From Streptomyces buecherae (GTDB lineage Bacteria; Actinomycetota; Actinomycetes; Streptomycetales; Streptomycetaceae): a stretch of DNA of 64,000 nucleotides. Positions 46,504-56,200 of this stretch are shown here, one piece after another. A program made the position numbers and the translations under genes. The notes below the pieces were generated by a model that worked only from the letters and a program-made list of their open reading frames with translations, searched no databases and was not told the DNA's origin. Location: the NCBI RefSeq assembly GCF_014295035.1, contig NZ_CP060404.1:786001-850000 (forward strand). The letters run 5' to 3'. Position 1 is the first letter of the stretch, and every line of letters begins with the position of its first letter.

Positions 46504-47592
46504 TCATGCGGCGATGGTGAGCGGAGCGTCGAGGCGCTCCCAGGCACCGAGTACGGCCTTGTGCGCATCCGGTTGAAGGTGCGCGTAGCGCTGGGTCGTT
46601 TGGAAGCTCTCGTGCCCGAGGAGGTGCTGGACCTCGTAGAGCGAGACTCCCTTCTGGACCAGCCACGAGGCGCAGGTGTGGCGCATGGAGTGTGGCGGGA
46701 AGTGCGGGACGAGCTGCTGCTCGCCGTCGCTGTCGAAGTAGTAGGCGCCTTCGACGGTGGGCCACCAGGTCTGCCGGCGCCAGTTTCCGTCGTCGAGGCG
46801 TCGGCCGGACCGACCCTTGGTGATGGTGGTGAAGACGAGCGCGTCACGGTCGAGCCGGTGGATGTGGCGTTCGAGTGCCTCCAGGACGTGGGGCGGGAGC
46901 GGGACCTCTCTACGGCTCTTGGAGCTCTTGGGATACTCCTTGATGCCGCTCTTGGTGTTGACCTCCACCACGAACAGGCGCGAGCGGCGCTGGTCGATGC
47001 GGTGGCTGTGCAGGCCAGAGAGTTCTCCCCAGCGCAGTCCGGTGTAGAAGCCGAGCAGGCACATCGTCCGCCATGCGGCGGGGAGTTCGTCCAGGATGCT
47101 CTGCGCCTGGTCAAGCGTGAACCACTGCGGCGGCTTGACCGCGATCTGAGGCAGGTCGATGCTGCGGCATGGGGTTACCGCCAGGACGTCGTCGTCGACG
47201 GCCGCGCGCATGATGGAGGACGTCAGGTTGTAGGCCCGCTTGATCGCGGAGGCTCCCGTGCCCTTCTCGACCAGGGTCCGGATCCAGCTCTGGACGTCCA
47301 TACGGGTGACGGCCCGCATCTCCCAGTCCGCCCAGTAGGGCATGACGTGATTCTTAATGCTGGAGGCGTCACCGCGCAGCGTGTGGGGCTCAACGATGCG
47401 TGCGTTCCACCACCGGTCGTGCCACTCGCGGAACGACATTTCACCGGCCCGCGGGTCGCGCATCCCCCCGCGGGCGAACTGGGTCTCCAGCTCGATGCCC
47501 CAGGCGCGGGCCTGCGCCTTGAGGGGAAACGACTCGCTGAACCGGTCTCCTGCCCGGTTGCGTACGGTCGCCTGCCACTTGCCGGACTTCAA
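46504..47592 (-). CDS. int: Tyrosine site-specific integrase, natural start interrupted
   Basis: 362 residues as read from TTG 47592; phage-type integrase. SAM-like core-binding domain (EMSFREWHDRWWNARIVEPH) then catalytic domain with box I Arg in YTGLRWGELSGL, HSMRHTCAS (H-x-x-R) and nucleophile Tyr in TTQRYAHL near the C-terminus. The likely native start is ATG 47643, 3 nt after the excisionase stop; the reading MPSRPR then hits TGA (47625-47623) and continues TRSRASYLRKLKSGKW in frame. One base change (CGA to TGA) would explain it. Translation may restart at TTG 47592 or the enzyme may be silenced. It would act on the TrmA-tail attachment sites. Confidence 0.88.
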   Translation of the reverse strand: MKSGKWQATVRNRAGDRFSESFPLKAQARAWGIELETQFARGGMRDPRAGEMSFREWHDRWWNARIVEPHTLRGDASSIKNHVMPYWADWEMRAVTRMDVQSWIRTLVEKGTGASAIKRAYNLTSSIMRAAVDDDVLAVTPCRSIDLPQIAVKPPQWFTLDQAQSILDELPAAWRTMCLLGFYTGLRWGELSGLHSHRIDQRRSRLFVVEVNTKSGIKEYPKSSKSRREVPLPPHVLEALERHIHRLDRDALVFTTITKGRSGRRLDDGNWRRQTWWPTVEGAYYFDSDGEQQLVPHFPPHSMRHTCASWLVQKGVSLYEVQHLLGHESFQTTQRYAHLQPDAHKAVLGAWERLDAPLTIAA

Positions 47593-47646
47593 CTTGCGGA
47601 GGTACGAGGCTCTGCTCCTTGTTCAACGGGGCCGGGATGGCATGGG

Positions 47647-47853
47647 TCAGCGGCGGGCTGTCGGCGGTACGACGGCGCGGCGGCTGATGAACTCGTCGAG
47701 GCCGGCCACTGGTACCCGTACTCGGGACCGGCCTGATCCGGTACGGAGGTCGACGACAGGCAGGTCGCCGGCAGCGATGAAGCGGTAGACGGTGCGACGG
47801 TCGACGTCCAGGGCGGCGGCGACAGCAGGGATGGACAACAAGCGTGCAGGCAT
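47647..47853 (-). CDS. xis: Excisionase/recombination directionality factor
   Basis: 68-residue helix-turn-helix protein of the excisionase (MerR-like, HTH_17) type: LLSIPAVAAALDVDRRTVYR then IAAGDLPVVDLRTG wing and RVPVAGLDEFISRR. ATG 47853 has GAGG 9 nt upstream; a longer frame to 47928 is less likely. It lies immediately before int on the same strand, as in actinomycete integrative elements. Confidence 0.85.
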   Translation of the reverse strand: MPARLLSIPAVAAALDVDRRTVYRFIAAGDLPVVDLRTGSGRSRVRVPVAGLDEFISRRAVVPPTARR

Positions 47854-48085
47854 GGAGGTGACCTCGAGGTGAGAGTGGGCTGGGCGCCCGCGAAGTCGGC
47901 AGGGGCGTCGGGGCTCCAAAGCGGTCAACCAGCCCTGCCAGGGCAGTGGGATCGCGTCACGAAGGGCCTCCGACGAAAGGGAGGATGATCACGTGACGGC
48001 TTCGTGGGAGCGAGGACGACCGATGTAGGAGAGATGAGCTGGTGGCGCACGGGCTCGGGCTGTCAGCCAGAGCGCGGGGCGAGAA

Positions 48086-48715
48086 TTACGACTTGAGCGC
48101 GTCCGAAAGAGCCATGGCTTCGGCCAAGTGACCCCAGTCGATTTCGACCTTCTCCGTGCGGAAGCAGTGGGGGTAACGCAGCGCCAGCCAACTCGGGGTC
48201 ACGCCGGCCCACTCAGCAACCGTGACGGCAGAGGTGCCCATCCTCAGCCACTTCACCAGGCAGGAATCACGGAGGATGGAGATGGGCTCACCCAGGCGCC
48301 ACGAGTACAGCGCGTCCCTTGGCAGGACGACCTCCTGGGCCTGTCGCCACATCTGCTGACATACGGAAGCCGAGACCGGCCCACCTCGCATACCGGGGAA
48401 CAGCAGATCGGCGTCATGCAGGCCAGACTCACTGATCCACTCACGCAGGAACACGGAGACCTGCGGCTGGAGGGGAATCTCCCTCGCCATCCCGTTGTTA
48501 CGGGCCGCCAACTTACCCAAGTCACGCTCCAGGAACATCACGTCACTCACTCGCAGGGCGCGAGCCTCGCTCGGACGCAGAGCCTGCTCGGCCACCATGC
48601 GCATGAAGGGGTACACCGAGCGATGAGCACCCGCCTGCCCACGCACCCAACCGAGCAGTGCTCGAACCTGCTCCTCAGAGAGCAACCATTCTTCGTCCAT
48701 GACCTCGACAGACAC
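48086..48715 (-). CDS. Degenerate tyrosine-recombinase-like protein
   Basis: 209 residues covering only a catalytic domain. Box I is present (EQALRPSEARALRVSDV, Arg retained) and the C-terminal nucleophile region looks like LALRYPHCF (Tyr kept). The H-x-x-R box reads ISILRDSCL, with Ser in place of His. No N-terminal core-binding domain. Either a truncated relic or a specialised recombinase or regulator. Start at GTG/ATG 48715 (MSVEVMDEEW). Not seen to pair with another gene. Confidence 0.55.
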   Translation of the reverse strand: MSVEVMDEEWLLSEEQVRALLGWVRGQAGAHRSVYPFMRMVAEQALRPSEARALRVSDVMFLERDLGKLAARNNGMAREIPLQPQVSVFLREWISESGLHDADLLFPGMRGGPVSASVCQQMWRQAQEVVLPRDALYSWRLGEPISILRDSCLVKWLRMGTSAVTVAEWAGVTPSWLALRYPHCFRTEKVEIDWGHLAEAMALSDALKS

Positions 48716-49341
48716 GGCTCTGACTCCTCAGGGGAAATGACTGAATGCGTCACGCGTGGGATCAGCGCGACAGGTTCAATGGTCGGAGGAATCGCCGGTT
48801 TGGCTAACCGGCGATCGTCGGCTATGTTGCGCCCGATACGGCGCTCACTGCATCCAGGCGTATGCAGGAATGGCTGGTCGTAGCCGCGCTTCTCCAGACC
48901 GTTCTAGGTTTGCCTGCTTCGCCGCGTCATTCCAGTCCGTTGCGCCCTAAACGTGTCTGCCGTCGGCGAATCAGCACGCCCCAGCATCATTTGGACCGCC
49001 ACCATCAACACGCTCGGCTGGCTGTCCACGGCGAGGAACAGAGCAGGCGCCTTCTAAGCGCCTGCTCTATCACCCTGAGCGGGACTACGCCTTCGCCCTG
49101 CCTCAACAGTCAAACGCCTCGCCGTCGAGGGAATCGGCATGCCAGGCTCATGGCCCACGATTGAGCCAGCCACCTTCACTTCTCCGGCCGAGCTGCGTCT
49201 GTAGCGGCACGGACGCGGAGCGAGGCTGATGTTCTGCACGACCGTTGCTGTTCTGGGTGACGCGGTGATCTACTGCATGCTCCGAAGTGGCTTTTGGGGG
49301 AACTGTGCGTGCAGGCCATTTTGCCGTGAATCGAAGGTCCA
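48716..49341. other. Gene-free stretch before the ABC-3C operon
   Basis: 626 bp without a supported gene. Contains an 11-bp perfect hairpin (49040-49068, AGAGCAGGCGC / GCGCCTGCTCT, 7-nt loop) about 270 bp before the operon, and should include the operon promoter. No clear promoter consensus was found. Confidence 0.45.
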
Positions 49342-50460
49342 GTGCCGTGCGTCAGTGCACACGAGGCGGCCGTGACCCTCGCGCCTGCTGACGGCGGCCG
49401 CCGGAGCAGGCGGGGGTTCGCATATCAGGATGCCGTCACGTTGCTGGACTGCCTGGACATGCTTGAAGGGCAGTGGACGGCGGTCTCGTGGGAGGACCTA
49501 GAGGACATCCTGTGTCATCGAGACGGTGCACCTGTATACCGGCAGGTCAAGACGGTCGAGGAAGCCGGGACGCGCCACAGTATCGCCAACGTTTGCCGAC
49601 CGGAGGAGAAGAAGGCCGCAGACAGCAGCTACCTGGGCAAGCTGTTTCTGGGCAAGCCGCTGCCGGACGGCACTCGGTTCACCTTTATCGTCAACGAGAC
49701 GCCTCAACGGGACCTTTATGAGTTCGTCGCGGAACGTGATCGTCCTCGCGGCCCTGTGAGCGCGGACGCCCGCGCGGACATCGTCAGGAGACTCGGAGGC
49801 GTACAACTGCCGGACAGCAGGGACATCGGATGGTGTGTCGACCGTCTGGATGTTCTGGTAGAGGCGCGCACCATCGACCAGGTCGAGGCCGAGGCCATGA
49901 CGAGACTGGCGCCACTGGTGGAAGCATGCCTGGGCGAGAAACCGCTGTACGAGGAAGTCGAGGAGGTCATGATCTGGCTGATCTCCCGGTACATAGCCCG
50001 CAGCGCACTTGAGCTGCGCCCGAGAACCTTCACTGCGGACGACTTCGGCCGCGCACTGGACGACAGCGTGCGCAGAGCAACTGGGCGACGGCGAGACGGT
50101 TCCACCGAACTGTTGATGAAACTCAAGTTCAAGTTGCGGGCTGCCGAAATACCGGAGCCCGAGGCGGAAGCCCAGCACGATGCCATGCTCGCCTACCGCC
50201 GGACCTACCGCGCCAGTGTCGGTACCCGGCGCCGCGCGTACGACGATTTAGCCGATCAGATCAACGCCATCTGCACGCTCACGATGGCGAAACGACGCGC
50301 CGGACGTCTCGACGCCGGCTCGGCGGCGTACTTTGAGACGCTTGTGGCGGTGAGCGAGCTGCCCGAGGTGACCAGCCGGCAGTTCACCCTCGCTGAGGCC
50401 CACGCGGTGCTTTCCGACATCACGGCACGCTGCCAGAGCAGGTACGCCGATGCCTCATAA
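49342..50460 (+). CDS. DUF4297-like nuclease, effector of ABC-3C-type system
   Basis: 372 residues. The N-terminus matches the DUF4297/Cap4-type PD-(D/E)XK nuclease start: RRGFAYQDAVTLLDCLDM, then WEDLEDI (acidic residues 51-55) and YRQVKTVEE (Q68-x-K70), the active-site strand. Such domains cut double-stranded DNA in anti-phage systems. The C-terminal 180 residues have no visible motif. GTG 49342 with GAAGG upstream. An in-frame TTA codon at 50248-50250 would make expression depend on bldA in Streptomyces. It overlaps the next gene by 11 bp, forming an operon of three. Confidence 0.75.
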   Translation: MPCVSAHEAAVTLAPADGGRRSRRGFAYQDAVTLLDCLDMLEGQWTAVSWEDLEDILCHRDGAPVYRQVKTVEEAGTRHSIANVCRPEEKKAADSSYLGKLFLGKPLPDGTRFTFIVNETPQRDLYEFVAERDRPRGPVSADARADIVRRLGGVQLPDSRDIGWCVDRLDVLVEARTIDQVEAEAMTRLAPLVEACLGEKPLYEEVEEVMIWLISRYIARSALELRPRTFTADDFGRALDDSVRRATGRRRDGSTELLMKLKFKLRAAEIPEPEAEAQHDAMLAYRRTYRASVGTRRRAYDDLADQINAICTLTMAKRRAGRLDAGSAAYFETLVAVSELPEVTSRQFTLAEAHAVLSDITARCQSRYADAS

Positions 50461-51028
50461 GATCGGCAGCAGCGTGGTGCCCCCGCTGTATCGCGCCTGG
50501 GACCCGGACGACTCCCCTGACTTTCACGCAACACGGCTCCTGCTGCTCATCTACCTCTGTGGTGAGGAGCCCGGTCCCTACATCGAGGGACGGACGAAGT
50601 TCGCCAAGCTTGATTTCTTCGTGCGCTACCCAGGATTCCTGGAGCGGGCCCACACCGCGATGCCGGAAGCCGTCGATACCGAAACCGTGTTTCTCGCCCC
50701 CGACTCGTCCGAGGTCGAGGCACCGATGATCCGCTACCGCTACGGGCCCTGGGACCAGCGCTACCGGCAGTTCCTCGCCTTCCTCGTTGCCAGGGACCTC
50801 GTGACCATCACAAGCCACCGGGTTGAACGAGTGAAACTCAAAGCCGCCGGCAAGAGGACCGCACAACGCCTCACCGAGGCCGCCCAGTTCCAGCCGCTGG
50901 TGCGGCGCTGTCAGGCCATGCGAGGAAATCTGGCTGCGATGTCGGGTACTGACCTGAAAAACCTGATCTACGACCTGTTCCCAGACGAGGTCGGCAACGC
51001 GCCCTTCCGCCAGGAGATCCGGCCATGA
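50450..51028 (+). CDS. ABC-3C-type middle component
   Basis: 192-residue protein that sits between effector and ATPase. The sequence LLLIYLCGEEPGPYIEGRTK followed by FAKLDFFVRYP is the typical winged-helix start of middle components in ABC-three-component systems; it likely bridges the nuclease and the ATPase and perhaps binds DNA. Starts 11 bp before the end of the upstream gene and its stop overlaps the ATPase start (ATGA, 51025-51028). Confidence 0.7.
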   Translation: MPHKIGSSVVPPLYRAWDPDDSPDFHATRLLLLIYLCGEEPGPYIEGRTKFAKLDFFVRYPGFLERAHTAMPEAVDTETVFLAPDSSEVEAPMIRYRYGPWDQRYRQFLAFLVARDLVTITSHRVERVKLKAAGKRTAQRLTEAAQFQPLVRRCQAMRGNLAAMSGTDLKNLIYDLFPDEVGNAPFRQEIRP

Positions 51029-52944
51029 CAAAGCCCGTGACCGCCCACCCCGACCGCGGGATCAGGATCGGCTCCGTCAAGCTCGTCCACAACACCGCAG
51101 AGATCGACGAGTACGCCTTCGGAACCGGCGTGCTGAACATCCTCAGCGGGCCACGCAACAGCTCCAAGACCACCACGCTGAAGGTCATCGACTACTGCTT
51201 CGGCGACCGTGGCGGGATGATCGATGCTCTCGGTGCCGCCGTATCCGACGAGTACATCGAGGTCTCCACCGCGATACGGCTCAACGGCCACCCTCGCGTC
51301 CTGACTCGTCTCCTCCAGCACGGGCGCATGAACAAGGTGTACGTCGACGGAGACGAGCTGACCGACGCCGACTTCTCCGACTGGATCCTGCGCGACCTGG
51401 GCTGGCCCAACCTGCGCATACCCAAGGGCCTTCACCCGGCTACAGCCAGTGAACTGACGCCCCTATCCTTCCGGAATCTGCTGCGCCACTTCTACCGCAA
51501 CGAGGAATCCTGGACGACCTTCGCCAACAAGGAACAGGAATTCATCCGGCGCGGCGCCGTCAGCATGCTCCTCGGCTTCGCCCGCTCCCGGTACGACACC
51601 AAGGACTTCGCCGTCGCCCAGGCCAAGCGGCGCCTTGCCGTAGCCCAGGCAGTGGAGCGCGACGTGCAGGACAGCACCTTGCAGGCCGTCACCGCCATCT
51701 CTGAACGGCTCGGCATCCCCGTCGCCCGCACCCTCGACCAAGTAGCGGCCGCCCGGGACGAGGTCACTTCCCAACTCGACGGGGTTCGCCAACGACGTCA
51801 CGAACTAACGCAGGAGATCCACAGCCTCTTGCAGGGAACGTCTACTACCGAGACGGCAGCTGGATACGACTCGTCCCTGACGAGCTTGTATGAAGACATA
51901 TCCAGGCGGCTGCAACTCGCGGTGGACGAAGTCGTCGCGCTCGAACAACTCGGCAGCGAACACGCCTACTCCGCCCAAACGGTCACCTCTGAGGTAGCCC
52001 GCATGGAACGCCTCATGGCCTCCATGGAGATCTTCGACGCCCTCCCCGTACGGCTCTGCCCGGCGTGCGAGCAACGGGTCGACCCACACCGAGAACACGA
52101 CGAGAGCGCCTGCTACCTGTGCTTCCAACCGGTCAACGACGACCAGCGTCGCCGTCGGGCACAAGTGGAGATCCGGTCGCTCAAGTCGGAACTCGCCGAC
52201 CTCGAAGACATCATCGCCCGCACCGCCGTCGATCTGCACACAGCCCGCACCCGCCGAGCGGAGCTTCAAGAGGAACAGATACGGCTCGCGCACCGCATCA
52301 ATGAACAACGCGCCGCGCAGCTGGCTCCTTTCATGGCCACTCTCGAGAACCTGGCCGGCCAGATCGCCCAGCTCGAACAGAAGATGACAGCCTTTCCCGC
52401 TATCGAAGAAATCCTCCAACGCCGCTTGGTAGCCAGTCAGGCCGTCACCGCTGCACAACAAGCCGTCGACGCGCTCGACCAAGAGCCAGCCGCCGTTGCC
52501 ACGGCTTCGCTCACCTCTGTCGAACGATGCGCCGTGTTCGCCGAGCGCATGAACGAATTTCTTCACCGCTACCGTGAACGTGGCTGGGTCAAGGGCGCCA
52601 TCACCATCAATGACAGTGACCTCACCTTTTACGTCGGCACCCGCCCCTGGGATCAAGCCCTTGGGGCAGAGACAAAGGTGCTCTTCTTCTTGGCCTACAG
52701 CTACGCCACTCTCTTCCTGGCATCTGACCTCGACGAAGAAGCCGCCTTCCCCGGCCTGCTGCTCCTGGACAACCCATACCAGCAGGGCATCGGCAACACC
52801 GTGGTCGACGACGTCCTGCGAGATCTGGCAAACGCAGCTCAGGCCACGGGCACCCAGGTCATCAGCACCCAGGCCGTTCCGGTACCGCGGGACCCGGCGA
52901 CCATTCAGGTAATCCGCATGCCCACGGAGTATGAGGCGCCGTAG
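51025..52944 (+). CDS. Rad50/SMC-like ABC ATPase of ABC-3C-type system
   Basis: 639 residues. Walker A-like GPRNSSKTTT at 42-51 (Ser in place of the last Gly before Lys), two coiled-coil arms (about 190-330 and 375-480) separated by a four-Cys hook (C345-x2-C348 ... C363-x2-C366), an ABC signature-like region near LGAETKVLFFLAYSYATLFL (546-565) and Walker B LLLLDNP (578-584). The catalytic Glu after the Walker B Asp is Asn, a change also seen in DUF3732-type conflict ATPases (DQPSQ). It resembles a DNA-end or phage-DNA sensor that licenses the nuclease. Final gene of the operon. Confidence 0.78.
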   Translation: MTKPVTAHPDRGIRIGSVKLVHNTAEIDEYAFGTGVLNILSGPRNSSKTTTLKVIDYCFGDRGGMIDALGAAVSDEYIEVSTAIRLNGHPRVLTRLLQHGRMNKVYVDGDELTDADFSDWILRDLGWPNLRIPKGLHPATASELTPLSFRNLLRHFYRNEESWTTFANKEQEFIRRGAVSMLLGFARSRYDTKDFAVAQAKRRLAVAQAVERDVQDSTLQAVTAISERLGIPVARTLDQVAAARDEVTSQLDGVRQRRHELTQEIHSLLQGTSTTETAAGYDSSLTSLYEDISRRLQLAVDEVVALEQLGSEHAYSAQTVTSEVARMERLMASMEIFDALPVRLCPACEQRVDPHREHDESACYLCFQPVNDDQRRRRAQVEIRSLKSELADLEDIIARTAVDLHTARTRRAELQEEQIRLAHRINEQRAAQLAPFMATLENLAGQIAQLEQKMTAFPAIEEILQRRLVASQAVTAAQQAVDALDQEPAAVATASLTSVERCAVFAERMNEFLHRYRERGWVKGAITINDSDLTFYVGTRPWDQALGAETKVLFFLAYSYATLFLASDLDEEAAFPGLLLLDNPYQQGIGNTVVDDVLRDLANAAQATGTQVISTQAVPVPRDPATIQVIRMPTEYEAP

Positions 52945-53256
52945 GCAGACTTGCAGCAGTGTTGATGTCTTCGCGGTCGACCTGCCGGATACTCCCGGGT
53001 CCTGCGACGCCTCCGGCTGCGTTGACCGCGAGTTCCGGGCAGGATGCTCTGGCACAGCCCTGCGACGCCGAAGATTGCTGAACCGTGTGATAGCTCCCAT
53101 CGGTGCAGATCAGAGGGGGTCCCTGGTTGCCGTGACCGAACGCGCAAAGAAGGAGATAGTGCGGAGCGGACGAAAGGTGACGCATTCGCCGCTCCTCCGC
53201 CGTGTCGTTCGTGGAGGTGACACCGTGTTGCGGGAGACATGCGGACCCGCCGCAGG
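52945..53256. other. Gene-free convergent gap
   Basis: 312 bp between the ATPase gene and the transposase gene (convergent). A GGGGGTCCCTGG stretch at 53111 resembles the start of a Tn3 inverted repeat but no partner was found. Confidence 0.35.
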
Positions 53257-56200
53257 TCAGTTGGCGACAAGGTTGTCGTCCGTCACGTCGTAAGGGCCTT
53301 CGTCCAAGTCTTCGACGGCCCGCATGGAAATGTCGGAGAGTTCGGGCATCTCGAAGGCGTATCGGCCCTTCATGTGGATGTGCCGATAGAGGAAGGGGGA
53401 CAGGCTCCGGACGACTTCGTCGGGAACGGGCCGCAGGTGGCTGGCCTTCTTCTGGAGGAACAGGTCGATGTAGGCGGTATTGAACAGCACCACCATGTTG
53501 ACGATCAGCCCGAGTGCACCAAGCTGTTCCTCCATCCCGGTCTGGTAGCGGTGGATGCGGTCTTCGGTGCCGTGATAGATCTTCGCGGCCAGTTCGTGGC
53601 GTTGGCCGTGGCGGCTGCTCTGTGTTTCGATCTGACGGCGGTAATCGGGATTGTCGATGAGATCCAGGATGTGTGCGGTCTTGAAGATCTTCCCGTAGTG
53701 GGCGAGTGCCTTGCCCAAGGGGGTGGGGCTGCCGTTTCGGATCACCATGCGGATCGCGTCTGCGGACCGCACGCGGCCGAGGTGAACCGCTCCGACGAGA
53801 CGCAGCATGTCGTCCCAGTGTCGTTCGATGAGAGCGGAGTCGATCTTGTTGCGGGTGACGTGCTGCAGGGGGCCGTAGTCCTCGTCAGCCGCCGTGTCCA
53901 TACGAGCGAGGCTCATGTCGGTGACGTCGGCGGCTGTAGGGGTGTAGGTGTAGCCGGAGAGTGCGAGCAGGCCGAAGATGATCTCTTGGTGTGGGCTGGC
54001 CTCTGCGACGATCTTCTGGTGCTCCTGCTGACGGTTCTGACTCCGAGTACTGGTGGCCTTGAGGGCGCTGGTACGGCGGTCGTTGAGGACGTCGAGTACG
54101 TGCAAGCAGGTGTGGACGGATCCGGCGACGACCTTGTTCGTGAGTCCCATGGCCTGATCCGACAGGAGGGTGAGGTGAGTGACGTGGGCGGTGCCGTGTG
54201 GCGACAAGCGGGCCTGGATGGCGCTCGGAGGTGCAACCATGCGCTGGCCGTCCACGGATGCCATGTGGCCGCCGTTCCACGATGCGGCGACCGCGAGCTG
54301 TGATTGCCGAGCCAGCAGGCGGTTGTTCAATGCTTCGAGATAATCCGGTCGCAGGAAGTTGTCGATGACGTAGGTGATGTGCCTTCTGTCGAGTGCGGGG
54401 AAGTTGCCGGCGACCGCCTCGACGCCAACGTTGCAGCCAAGAGCGACCAGTGCGGCGGACAGGGTGATATCGAAGTCGCATTGCCGTGGGGGCTCGCCGC
54501 TTGGTGTCGTGAAGACCTCGGTGCCCTTGGTCCAGGTGAGAACTTCCAGGATGAGTTGCGGAAGGTCCCCCTTGGGCAACCAGCCCGCGAGTTCCGCGGT
54601 CACCTTGCGCAGCCTAGGATCTTGGGGAAGAGGCGCCGTGGACAGGACAAGCCGGCCACCGTCACTAAGTTGGAACTGTCGGTCTTTCGGCAGGCGCTCC
54701 GCGATCGCGCGGGTCTTGGTGTGGAGCTCTTGGCCCAGTCGCTTCAGGTGGGCGACCGCGTCCAATGGAAGCCCCAGGCTCTTCGAAACAGAGGCCCGCA
54801 ACGCCGCCCACTCCGTCGGCGACGGCAAGTCCGCTTCCGGGTTACCCCACTTCGATGCACCCTCGACGAAGATCTCGCGCCGCTGGAGGCGGGAGTAGAA
54901 CCGCTCCACCACGCAGAAGGCGTAGGCGGCGGTGTCAACCATATCGGGCGATAGGTGCGGCGCACGGAGGGCCAACTCTTTCCACGACCCGGTCAACAGG
55001 CGCTCGTCGGCCTCGGCCCGGCTGATGGCGGGGCGGTCGATCAGGTCGGTCAGCGACCACAGAGCGTCCAGCACATGTCTGGCTTCCGGCGTGCCATGCC
55101 GATACGCCAGCCCTCCGACGATGTGCGGCAGGTACGTCTTCAGGAGATCGATCCGCTTGATCATTTTGGTGCGGCGAGCCTCCTCCGAATCCGATCCCAT
55201 CGCAGGAGCCAGTTCGCCCGCCACAGTGACGGCTGCCTCGAACGCGGGCAGGTCCTCAAGTTGGTCGAGGAATTCGCGCACCGTCATGGTGTCTGCCACA
55301 GGAGGGATGATCTCTCCCGTCTCGGTGTCAACCTTTTCGTGTCTCGCGTCAAGCAGGTCTTTCCCTACCTCCCTCATGACGGCGGCAGAATGGGCCAGGT
55401 CAGGAAAGATCGCGGATCGCTCCTTCTCGGTCTTGCGTCGCGCTCTTCCGATCAGGTCATTGGCGATCAGGTGCACCAGCATGTCGACCGCGTCGTCCGC
55501 AGTGGTCTCGGTCAAGCGGGCAACTGTTGCCACCGTCGCGGCACGCCGCTTCGTCCTCTGCACCTCATGTTCTGTGGCAAACCGGGCGAGATACGACAGG
55601 CGTCGGGGAGAGAAGACGCGGGTGTCCGCGGGCGGCAGCCCCAGCGATTGGACCTCGTTGTTCCGGGCGAAGGCGCGCGCGAGGTTCGTCCAGGCGGGCT
55701 TGCCCGGCCCTCGCTGCAGTTCAGCCAGCGGCGACTTTCGCTCGTTGTCCGGGACTGCGGTCAGTCGATCGAGCTCGGACAGCCGGTCCACGTACGGGGC
55801 CAAGAGTGCCTGCCACATCTCTTGGTCGGTCGCCCCTCGTACTGATCGGACCAGATCGGTGAGGGTTCTCTCGCCGGGCAGTTCGATGCGCTGTTCCCGC
55901 AGCCAGGCGACCGCGCGCCGCAGGAGGGCCTTGACTCCTTCCTCCGTGTACGTGGCGCGCGACACCAGCATGCTTTTCAGCGCTGCCTCGCCCTTGCTGT
56001 ATGGCTTCCAGCCGCAGGCCGACCGGATCTCCTTTGCATGGCGCCGCGTCAGCCCGTCGTGCGAACCGTACGTGCTCAGGACGGCCACGCCGTCGCTGAT
56101 GTCGAGCTGGGCCGCCACGTGTTCCACGACCGGCCGTGGCAGGGAAGCGATCTCCTGCGGTTTGGGGAGTCGGCCCAGGGACCGCAGGCAGGTGAGCTGG

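Noticed and set aside
53105..53145. GGGGGTCCCTGG as Tn3 inverted repeat
   Set aside because: No complementary copy was found at the other side of tnpA.
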